A stretch of 64,000 nt of DNA, from assembly GCA_018398815.1 (NCBI GenBank), contig CM031607.1, positions 86,885,370-86,949,369 on the forward strand, written 5' to 3'. Positions 55,080-64,000 of this stretch are shown here, one piece after another. The notes under the pieces are model-generated. The model was not told where the DNA came from. It worked only from the letters and a program-made list of their open reading frames with translations, and did no database searches. Every line of letters begins with the position of its first letter. Positions within the stretch are counted from its first letter, which is position 1. Origin of the DNA: Conus ventricosus. Its lineage: Eukaryota > Mollusca > Gastropoda > Neogastropoda > Conidae. The position numbers and the translations under genes are program-made.

Positions 55080-58000
55080 GCCCATTGTTGGTAAGGCTTA
55101 CATTCCACTACCTCCAGCATTAGTTGCCAAAAAGAGCAGTTCTAAACATAAAGAATACAGACAACAAATGTTTTATGTGGTGTGTTCTCGCAAGGCTGCA
55201 TTATATCCGCAAAAACGCAGAGAGAGTGTCTAACTATCACCCTTACATCAATGATCTTAACTTTTGTGGAATTCCTTTCCTGTTGGTATAGACCAAATTG
55301 ATCAGTTTGAAGAACAAAACAAACCAATAACTGTTTAAAATTACACTGGGATGAGGAAACAATATCTACTGCATATTAGAGTGTCCAAGAACAGTCCATC
55401 GATTGGCGAACCAGACAAAAATCATGTTGACTTACTACTGATGTTTTTGCCAGCGGGGCTACCGCATTACGCATTGATACGCACAATGAGTAGATTATTG
55501 GCGCATACTACAAAAAATTATGGCAAAAAGAATTCTGCAGAAAAATGTTTAACAAGAATTCCATCTGCTCTAGCCGCGATCGAACTTAAGAAAACTTTGT
55601 AATCGACCCTGTTGACTGTAATACAGAAACTAACTACGCCCCCAGAAGGGCAGTAAGTTAGTTTTAATAGAAACTGAAAAAAACTGCTAAATTCTCCATA
55701 TGTTGTTTTACGCAGTACCTTCGAATCACTTATTGTTCCTTATGAGGGCCAACCTCTCAGAAAATCTTCCAAATCAGCACTTTGTGAGTATAGTATCATC
55801 AGTATTTGTTCATTTGCTTTCTTTTTTGTCAGGTCGGATGGTGCTCATTAACGCCCAGAATTTATTACACTGAGGAACCTAATGCGGCGTAGATGGTTTT
55901 TACAAGCGCAATTGCAGCAAACGTGGCGTATGATTGTTTATTAATCTGAATTTTATTTTGAAAATCATTTAATGGCGCCTCTGAGAAAGACCAACTAACG
56001 TATGACTCTGCCTTCACTGTTGGATTTGTTGGTTTAGGCATCAGTGAGGATAAACCTATCGCATTAAGAGACCTTGATCACATTTGTGCGGATTGTTCTG
56101 AGGAGCAGCACATCAGTAAATGCAATCTTCAATAAAGTTTGACCCAAAAGTACATGGAAGCTGCCTGGTATTCTTTTCATAACTTGCGAGGGTACGGGAC
56201 TCTCACCTATAATGCAAGCAGTAACCAGCGCTTCAGGGGGTAATGCATGGACACCTGTCATCAGATAAGTACATGTGGTTAATCTGTAATAACCATGTCT
56301 TTTTTTGTCTCATGTGCTGACCTGCAGCTCATGATGGGTTTCATTTGAGTCTCTGGATTATTCCTAAAGTCCTGACCAATATACGGAAGAATATTTTAAT
56401 CCAACTCTTGTTAGAAAGGGCGTTTTCACTTATGAGTACATGTAACTGTGGGAAAGGTTTCGACGAAGTTACACTTTACTCCTAAGGAAGCGTTCTTTTT
56501 TAGTCTAAGAGGAAATGGAATTCAGTGATTCTGTTTTTCCAGCATGCCTCAAGATTGCGTGGCAGAAGTTTGAGTGTATACGTTGGGTGACATTTCTTGA
56601 TTCCCTACTTGATGGCTTGATGTATGTTTGTTGGGGACGTCTTGTGTAAAATTATAGAAAGACCTGCTTGATAAACATTACTGTTTGGATCTGCGCATTA
56701 CATTTCTGCGCCCGGGATGAGCTGGGTTTGCTTTCTTTAAGTTTTACTGGCGTACTGATTGTTTTATTGGTCAGATTTACCTATGATTCAGATGATTGAA
56801 AACGGATTGCGTGGAGGGAATTAGTATGGTGTCGCACCTTTACTCGTAAAGCAATCATCAATACTTGGACGACTATGATCCAAGTAATTTGGTCTAACTA
56901 TATATTGTATTTAGACGCAATACTATCTGTATTATGGATGGGCATGGGAGCTATCACTTCCTATTACGTACACTTCCTAGATGTACACAAATGTCGGCCC
57001 AAATAATACTATTCAAAAAAGCATTAAAGTGGTTGGGCAGTTTGGACGTCGGTGTCAACTGCCGCGGTTTCATGTCTAGAAGTTGACTTTGAATTTCCTC
57101 ATGAGCTACTATTGACCTGAATAATGTATATACATTAGCAGCCAGAAAGTCTAAAGATGGCGAAAACAGAGCCCGCCTAACTTGTGCCGATATCTTCGGG
57201 GCCAAAAAATAAATTATGTATTTCATTACAGGTACTTCTTGCATTTTATTTAAGACTGGTTTTGTTGTTGTAAAGCAGTTCATCGTATTTTAATTGCTTT
57301 TGTTAATGAACAGTTCATTGAATCCATTACATCAGAAGAAAACATCTGATTCTCGAATCTAAATACGCAGATGCTTCAGATAAGTGACTTTTTCACAGTG
57401 ATGTACAACAGCTTGTTTCGGTATGTATTTGGAGATTCCGCACAACGACGCAAGAGGTCTAGATTAGTCATAAAGAGAACGAAGCAATTAAGCTGACGTC
57501 AATACTAATCTCAGGACTTCAAGAAGTTTTCTTGATAAGCTTTTTGGGCTTAATGATGAAAAAAAAGAAAGTCAAATTGGACAAACCTGTATTTATTGGG
57601 TTTTCACGTTTTAGATTGATCAAAGCTTTTGTTGTTAGTATTTTCTTATGAATACTTTAAACCCCTGTACTCCAGAGTCCAGAAGTACTTTACTCAGTTA
57701 CAGATTGTTTTGTTTAATAGATTTCCATACTGAAGACATCTATAAGACATGGAAAGAGAAGTAGCTAAAGGGCATGGCAGGTTGGTACGGCACACATATG
57801 ATTACCCTCTAATGATTCGCCTTTGCATTCAATTTTCTAATATGAAGGTTTTAGGAAAGAGAAGTATGAATTTTCTGGAAGGTGTGATCAAGGGAGTATG
57901 TTGGGTTATGGGTCGACAATGTACAGTAATATCTAGCCAGGTGAAAATCCCTTTAAGAAGCAAAGGGGAATATTCATTCGATGTGTTGTGACATAGTCAA

Positions 58001-58190
58001 AACCATATAGCATGACATACCTATTTAGAAGCATTGTTTGACAATAAGTCTTTTCATAATGAAACGTAATTCTGCGTATATTACTAAATGAGATCAACAC
58101 AAAGGTTGTAACTAAGAAGGCATTAGATAGATCAACTCAAATGTTGTGGTTTGGTAATCCAGAGTTATACCTATGCTATGGACATTGTGG
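55080..58190 (+). pseudogene. Protein-primed family B DNA polymerase (pPolB) of a Polinton, decayed
   Basis: About 1,000 codons of ordered homology in shifting frames. N-terminal region: PVGIDQIDQFEEQNKPITV (about 55285), then HIRVSKNSP and HVDLLLMF...MSRLLAHT (55375-55510, open). Linker to exonuclease: FESLIVPYEGQPLRKSS (about 55725). Cys/His segment ending HISKCNLQ, then FHNLRGYG (about 56110-56210). KGVFTYEYM (56418) and PKEAFF (about 56485). Polymerase palm: MIQMIENGLRGG (about 56785), YLDDYDPSNLV (about 56860), YIVFRR... (about 56900). EVDFEFPHEL (about 57080), KKVKLDKPVYIGF (about 57560), the catalytic-site block VLYSVTDCF (about 57680), MKVLGKRSM (57842) and the C-terminus near 58180. 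Frameshifts and stops are frequent, and the catalytic-site block lacks one of the usual aspartates. Confidence 0.75.
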
Positions 58191-60000
58191 AACAGTTTAA
58201 TTTTAATTATAGCGGAACTCTGTGTCTGGTGGATTATCTGCAGTTCTATCCTTCACAAATGATATTTGAGGAGCTGGTTGTTCGTTGTTTGTGTCAGTTT
58301 TCGTTAATAATACACGGGAGGTTTCATTTTTACATTTCTTTTTTATTTTCATATGGATCTACGCTACAAAACTGGATCGGTTGCCAGATGCGGTGGATCC
58401 CCCTTTCTGCTTCACCCGGTAATAAACTGGTACCTTACTTTTAAACCAATAATGGTAATAGTTTGCTGGTTGTTATGGAGATGTCTCAACAGCATTTATT
58501 GTTTGTTTTTGATTGCTTGTACTGGTTTTAGCCATATAATAAATGTTCATTATTAATTTGCGTTGCATTACACTGAGGGCAGTCTTCTAAACCATTACTG
58601 TGTTGCCGAGAATTGTCATCGCTCTCTGTGATACTGGTAGGAAAAAAGTCGTTCAGCTTACTGTTAGTTAAAGTTTGACAAAAGCCTTTGTGATCTGTGA
58701 ATTCATCGGAATGCCTCTTTAATGGTAACTCTATGTTTTAAACAATTAATTGATTCACACTCGGCCTTTAAATTCTTTTCTTCATCAGGCTTGATATCAT
58801 GCGAGGGATAGTTAAAGGGACACGCGTTGGTTTATCTGTGGTATGGCAACAGTCAAACAGCTGAAGCGGCTCCTTTTGTGTTTAATGGTTCCGGCATCTT
58901 TGTATCTTGTAGCTATGTAATGGACTGTAAAGCGCGTACTTATCTCTTTTTCGTCTAATAGTATCATGGGAGTAAATATAGAAGATCATTTGTTTGGGGT
59001 GTCGATTACTCGGTATGGTCTGTTGGACTAAAGCTGGTGGCCTAGGGATGCGTTTAGGTGCTGGTATAATATATATTTGCCATATGCTTGTTTAGATAAC
59101 CCATTCTTTTGCGTTTGTTCACTGACTCCAGCGGCTTGGCTTAGCTTTTTAATTGATGGTTATTCCCTTCCTATTTCTTGTGGATGTATATTTAAGATTT
59201 TGTTCATTTTTATTTCATGCAACATTTTATGCGACATCATAATTACCAATACGGTCATACCTAACGGCATTTATTACAGCGGAGTTCTTGCATCTTGTGT
59301 GTGTTTTTGAGGGGGTCAAATTTTTTTTTTTGATGTCATTAAGTGGCTGGAATTTTGGTGGGGCAATTGGTCTCGATTGGTGTTGCCTGTTACATGATAA
59401 TATTATTTTATTGCTTGATTCAACTTCTGGAAATGGTATGCTGCTTTGTCCCTGTTTGGTCTGTGTTTGTCGTTAATAAAATCTAACTGACCAATTCTCT
59501 GTTTTCAATATAGCGATCTTGTGCTAGAGGATAGTTGATCCTCTGCTTTGTTATGTCACTTTTTTCTCTCGCCGCATCCCGCATGTTTACTAATTGGTAA
59601 TTACTTCGCTTATAGCTCAGCGCATTCACTACTGCCCCACCTTTCATCATTACGAGTGAAGCCAGTTTTTTTATTGTATTTTTTATGTTTACATATTTAT
59701 TTTCTCTGGAATTATTTCTTGCTTAACCCAGAAATTCTTTCGTAGCGAACGAAAGGGGTTATAACAGCAATCAGTACATTATTGGCTAAATACCTCAAAG
59801 TCATAGTTTGCCAAAGGATCTGCCGGTTTTTTTTTTATACTGGCTTTTTCCAAAAGCATTGTGTGTATCCTACACTTTAGACCTCCGAATAACAGCAGAA
59901 TGATCTTTTTACTTAGGTTGGCAATCAGTTTTGTTCGGTGCTCTTTTTAAAAATAAATAATTATAATTATAAAAAAATACATGAACTGCGTTGATCTACT
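58191..60000. other. T-rich sequence right of the polymerase remnant
   Basis: Only short open frames (for example 58151-58444, 59077-59310), hydrophobic because of the T-rich composition. No domain recognised. Confidence 0.4.
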
Positions 60001-60004
60001 ACAG

Positions 60005-60655
60005 CTACAGGGGCGGCCAAAACCTTCCTGAACTTAGAATGACCAAAGTTGTTGACTCCAAGCTTTTTGACCAAAAAAGGAGCAGAGGCTGTATTATTTA
60101 GGCAGCATGTGGAAAAACAAAACAGTCCTGGAAAATGAGATTCAGCATAGTATCAGATTCAACAGATGTAGCACAAGACTGTATAATGTATATCAAACCA
60201 GGTAATGAAGGCGAAGCTGGGGTGTTAGAATGGTAAAAAGTGTCGGGCAATCGGCTCTTAGTTTTTACACTAATTTCTAGTTAGATAAATTAGAACTCCC
60301 ATTGATTCTGAACAGACTTTTTGTTTGTTTTAAGCAGGATCACTGTTTTAACAATGTCTTTTGAGTCTCTATGCTGTGATCTGTAATTACGATTTGGAAT
60401 CATTGTTTTATCACTTTAATCATGGGATTATATTACTTTAATCATATAGATTTTATTTCACCTTACAAAATGACGGCCAGATAAGAAAATCAGACCAGAA
60501 TCCCAGAAAACCACTATCAGGTGGAGAAAGTATCCAGCCAGAAATTCTGCAGAATCTATAAACATCTGATCAGGTGGTGACAGTGAAAAGCTTCCTGGGG
60601 TGTTAACGCCTGGGAAAGAGAAATTAGCAGAGTGGAACAGACAATAAATAAAATT
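60005..60655 (+). pseudogene. Coding-like remnant of unknown family
   Basis: Broken plus-strand pieces have protein-like composition: PKLLTPSFLTKKGAEAVLF (about 60050), NPRKPLSGGESIQPEILQNL (about 60500) and a piece resembling WERE...RVEQT near 60620. They are separated by frameshifts and AT-rich DNA. The position after pPolB and the same state of decay suggest another gene of the same element, but I cannot name it. Confidence 0.3.
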
Positions 60656-61080
60656 TAATGTTACAGAATATAAACTCTTAATGATAACCGCAACAACGCC
60701 AGAACAGTTTATTCAATGGCCACGCATATAAAAACTCACCATATGATTCAAGGCCTGCATAACCATGTATTCATGGAATATTGAACTTAAAACATGGTTG
60801 CAATTTCCTTGGCGCCCTTGCTGCTTGTGGGGGTGTTATTAATGTTATATAATATTTAAAACAATGGCAACAGTTACAAAGTCAAGTCAAAACAACACTG
60901 AAACCACTAAATACAGATGACAAAGCTTGCCATAAACCACATAACAACAAAAGATCGTTTTGATCCATTTGATATGAATAATTTTTTTAAGCATTATTTT
61001 TAATAATTTTTTTTAATAAAATGGATCTTGGCGTATTTTAAAATGTTGGAGTCAATTAAATAAAGGGGGACATGGAAGCC

Positions 61081-61088
61081 TATAAAAG
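61081..61088 (+). promoter_or_regulatory. TATA-like box, unit 1 of the tandem duplication
   Basis: TATAAAAG, about 50 bases upstream of AGGATGTAAGTAAG, which resembles a splice donor. The same arrangement is kept in unit 2 at 61494-61503. This is sequence resemblance only. Confidence 0.35.
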
Positions 61089-61493
61089 AACATTTCCATA
61101 GTCCAGATTGTAATCAATGCAGTTGATTAGGATGTAAGTAAGTCTTTAAGATATATGCTGCCCAATCTTGAGCAGGAGGTCGCTGTAGCAAAACTTCCTT
61201 CAGCGATGACGCGTTTTTGTGGCTGTTTATTTTTGGCGCCCTTGCTGCTGGGGGTGGTTATTTCTGTTTATATAATATTTAAACAATGGCAACCAAAAAC
61301 CATAAGAAGTTTGAAAATACAACCTGACAACCACTAATTACAAGAAAAAAAAACATGCCAACCCGCCAACAACTAGATCGTTTTGTTCCATTTGAAATGT
61401 CAATAATAATTTTAAGTATCTTTAATTTTAAATTTTGAAAATTAGATCATGGCGTATTATAAAATGATGGAGTCAATTATTAAAGACATGGAG

Positions 61494-61503
61494 TATATAA
61501 AAG
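61494..61503 (+). promoter_or_regulatory. TATA-like box, unit 2 of the tandem duplication
   Basis: TATATAAAAGG followed by ACATTTCCATAGTCC and, about 50 bases on, AGGATGTAAGTAA. Conserved between the two units although flanking bases have diverged. Confidence 0.35.
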
Positions 61504-61719
61504 GACATTTCCATAGTCCAGGAAGTGTAATCATCGTGGTTGCTAGGATGTAAGTAATTCATTAAGTTCCTCTGGCTGAATGATCTCGCGCATGAGAAAG
61601 CGCCACAGCAAGATTATTCTCAGCGATGACCGCGTTTTTTGAGGCGTCACTGTGTGTACTATTTTAGACATCTACTATTTTAGGATAAAAACTTAGATTG
61701 TATTTTTTTGATTAATCTA

Positions 61720-62065
61720 TATAGATTTACTTGAATAAGATACTATGGTTGTACTCTAGGGATTAACTTGAGTAAGAAACTTAGAAGTTAGTCTCTGGGG
61801 GTAACTTGAGAATGACTTAAGTAAGAACTCTAGATAGTTGTCCTTGGGGTGACTTGAGAATGAATTATGTAAAGAACTTAGAAGTGACTTGAGTAAGAAT
61901 CTTGAGGCTGACTTGGAGGTCGACTTGAGTTAGATCTTTGTGTAAGAAACTTAGAAGTGACTTGGGGTGAATTAAAGTTAAGAACTTAGAAGTGACTTGG
62001 GGGTCTTAAGTTAAAGAAACTTGGGAAAGAGGCTTGGGGTGACTTAAGTTAAGATCTTAGAATGT
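61720..62065 (+). repeat. Degenerate ~28-bp minisatellite
   Basis: About eleven imperfect copies of a unit resembling TAAGAACTTAGAAGTGACTTGGGG(T/G), with variable spacing. Confidence 0.8.
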
Positions 62066-62176
62066 GCTTGAGTGCATGGCATGCATGGGGTGGTGGGTAG
62101 AAGGTTGTGCAGATGGGTGGGGGTGTGTAGCACATTTGTCATTGTTACAAGCACCACTTCAGCCCAGGTTAAATTT

Positions 62177-62485
62177 GCTGTTAAAATAGGACGTTCACAC
62201 TTTTGAACGGCTCATTTTTGTAGAATGTCTAAGCAAGGCTGTTTTACTGCTGCCCTCATGCTGCTAAAAATAGGGACGTTACACACATGAACGGCTATTT
62301 ATTAGCATAGGAGGATTTTACCACAGTACTTCTTGCTGCTAAAATAAGGCATTCACACATGTTCGGATATTTTTAGTAGCAGTCAGAAAGGGCTGACTCT
62401 CGCAGGCCCCTCTGCTGCTAAAATAGGTCGGTCAAAAATGAACGGCTTATTTATAGTAGCAGTAAGCAAGGCTGACTTCACAGTT
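62177..62485. repeat. Minisatellite of four ~80-bp units, each an inverted repeat
   Basis: Units start at about 62177, 62261, 62336 and 62413. Each has CTGCTAAAATAGG..CGTTCA, a short loop, then TGAACGG.CTATTTTTAGTAGCAG, so each could fold into a stem of about 20 bp, followed by a spacer resembling TAAGCAAGGCTGACT. Some arms have decayed (unit 1 lacks most of its right arm). Confidence 0.75.
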
Positions 62486-62748
62486 AGGTTGCCTCCACAA
62501 CAAAGAGTTTCCTTATACTTTCTTTCTTCTGAACAAAAATGTTTTACCACACACTCATACTTTTTCTCTATCCGGGCTTTGGTCCAAGCATTGGCAGAGT
62601 TTAGTGTTTTTTTAAAAAAGTAAAATTCTGTTTTTGGCAGAGCTTTTTTGCGGACTCACTTATTCGCCAGTTAGTACAACCTGTCGCTGACTGACTTTTG
62701 AGCTTTTTGTAGGGAATTGCTGGCGCCACCGTTCTGTTGGTGAAAGCA

Positions 62749-62805
62749 CCTGATGTGGACCTTTGCGGTAGGCTGGGGCTTTAAGCAACATTATCTTATC
62801 TTATC
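62749..62805 (+). mobile_element. SINE-like 3' end with TTATC tail
   Basis: Matches the minus-strand fragment at 42521-42578, including the tail of TTATC repeats. The bases upstream (about 62640-62748) may be part of the same element but have no second copy in the window to confirm it. Confidence 0.5.
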
Positions 62806-63419
62806 CTACTCCGTTTGTTAGGTGGTACTAAGAGAACTTGATCTTAATTTTGACAGGGAGTTTCGAAAATCATCATTTTCTGTTAGTACTTAGTCGATCA
62901 GACTTCGTTTGGGCAAACAAATCATTGATGCTGATGCTATGGTTATGAAATTTTGGACCAATTTTAAAAAATGTTTGAACAGCTGCATCAGTTTTCTTGC
63001 ATTCGAGTCTTTCATTATTCATGTTTATTCGTTAATAAAATGAAAGCCATGTCTCAGTTGGGTTTGATCTTGGTAATCATTGTTTGTGCCTTTTCAAGGC
63101 TTGTGACCAATAATCAGAGCAATGTATGAATAGTTTTTCTTTCGTTATGGTTTTAGTTATACAAGAAACACATTTTGTAGATAATGGAGATCATTTCGGT
63201 CAACTTGTCAAAAGCTTATCATTAAGCCATCAACATCTCTTTTCTGTAATTATGCCCAAATCTCTTTTCTAAATATCTTTCTTGAATTCTAACAAGCTTT
63301 TAAGTAGCTGTGTTATTTCTTAAATGGTTTGTTCTCGTTTTTCTTTCTCACTCACTTCCAAAAAATGCCATACTGCTCTTTGCTTACAAGGTAAAACAGT
63401 CGCTCACCTGATTTTCTTT

Positions 63420-63800
63420 TGTTTATATACTCCCTCTAAGACTTGTTGTATTGCATATGATCCTCCATATAAAAGATGTTGTTACTACCTGGGGAACAAA
63501 GCAACGTCCGTCTCCATTGAAAGCCAGGTAAACTGTGCAGCTTACAAATGGCCCGTTCTAGCAGCGTCGTGTGTGTTGTCGACGTGGCTGTCGAGAATGT
63601 TCAAGTACATTTTGCTGATGCAATATGTTGCAGTTAACCCTGACCTAAAGCGAGCCCGGTCGCAATGCGTTGTTGTTTTTTTTGATTTTTTGGTTACAAC
63701 AAGGGAGACGCACGTGGGAGTTGTCGTCATCGACAACTATATTGACTGTGCTGTGTTCTATGTGAACGGAAGCCCTTCTTGTCTGCGCTACCAGTAAATT
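63420..63800 (+). pseudogene. Possible C-type-lectin-like fragment
   Basis: A 157-codon frame (63324-63797) contains YKRCCYYLGNKATSVSIESQ followed by VNCAAYKW (about 63465-63550), which resembles the start of a C-type lectin domain. In the next frame the DNA at about 63570-63600 reads VVDVAVENVQVHF, resembling the following part, so a frameshift near 63565 would be needed. The remainder is unlike a lectin, and the usual WIGL and second-half cysteines were not found. It could be an exon of a host gene or a coincidence. 62806-63420 and 63800-64000 show no feature. Confidence 0.3.
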
Positions 63801-64000
63801 AAGTGATCAGGTTTCTTACCTAATGGTGGGTCTCTATAACTCCCACCGGCACTCGTGTCTGCTGTTGTTTTTCAAAAGTTTTGTAGGTTGTAATTTGTCA
63901 GAATAAGTGTGCGGATTTTATTGTCAATAATCATAACTTAGTTTTAAAAGAACAAGCAAGTTTAGTAAATTTGTTTTAAAATAAAGATTACCCTACTCAG

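Larger units (their letters stand above)
60795..61640. repeat. Tandem duplication, two ~420-bp units
   Basis: 60795-61215 and 61220-61640 share a long order of segments: TTGGCGCCCTTGCTGCT, AATATTTAAA, CAATGGCAAC, GATCGTTTTG, TGGCGTATT, TATAAAAG-ACATTTCCATAGTCC, AGGATGTAAGTAA and finally CAGCGATGACGCGTTTTT. Identity is moderate with many indels. In the junction a small frame (61155-61337) encodes one hydrophobic segment (LFLAPLLLGVVISVYIIF), whose status is doubtful. Confidence 0.75.

Noticed and set aside
56954..57283. 109-codon minus-strand frame
   Set aside because: It lies opposite the polymerase blocks seen on the plus strand (EVDFEFPHEL) and shows no family of its own.
61720..62485. Possible CRISPR array
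   Set aside because: The repeats are degenerate tandem minisatellites without unique spacers, in an animal genome.
1..64000. Bacterial-type operons, ribosome-binding sites, rRNA or tRNA genes
   Set aside because: None seen; the content (LINEs, Ty3 elements, hAT, microsatellites) is eukaryotic. tRNA-like words occur only as primer-binding sites.

Overview
This is a piece of animal (metazoan) nuclear genome made almost entirely of transposable elements. No complete host gene was recognised. Long GT/AC tracts, CR1/Jockey-type LINEs with microsatellite tails, several Ty3/gypsy families, a ZNF862-like hAT transposon and a decayed Maverick/Polinton suggest a marine invertebrate. A mollusc is my best guess, but that is inference.

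Layout. 1-8.2 kb: GT microsatellite, a LINE 3' stub, a decayed plus-strand Ty3 element (473-5427), then a plus-strand LINE fragment (6080-8217) split by a minus-strand LINE. 8.2-14.7 kb: mostly unassigned DNA with microsatellites and a non-autonomous terminal-inverted-repeat (TIR) element (11214-12162) filled with AT-rich trinucleotide repeats. 14.7-41.4 kb: a deep nest. A CR1-like LINE (14.7-16.2 kb, resuming at 31.9-34.1 kb) is split by Ty3 element A (16224-31905, TSD CTTA). The gag gene of A is split by block B (22702-30491, TSD ATAC), whose two ends are LTR-like repeats in opposite orientation. Next to the LINE 3' end lies a fold-back element with arms of about 660 bp (34130-41384). Its right arm later received a very young Ty3 element (34966-39656, TSD GTTAC, identical LTRs, nearly intact gag-pol) and a 5'-truncated LINE (39934-41152). 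41.4-44.6 kb: unassigned DNA. 44646-47475: hAT element with a broken transposase, inserted in an open frame that may be a host exon.

47.9-64 kb: AT-rich sequence that looks featureless but holds in-order, frameshifted remains of a Maverick/Polinton: a capsid-region reading frame (about 50.1-51.2 kb), a penton-like minor capsid protein (52.8-53.3 kb), a small hydrophobic protein (53.9-54.4 kb) and protein-primed family B DNA polymerase (55.1-58.2 kb). Further right are a roughly 420-bp tandem duplication with TATA-like boxes, a minisatellite, a second minisatellite whose every unit is an inverted repeat, a SINE-like tail and a weak C-type-lectin-like frame.

The genes do not form a host pathway. 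The window records layered insertions, and the palindrome arms act as built-in before/after comparisons for two of them. Repeat copies differ largely by single-base indels in homopolymers, so some frameshifts may be sequencing errors.
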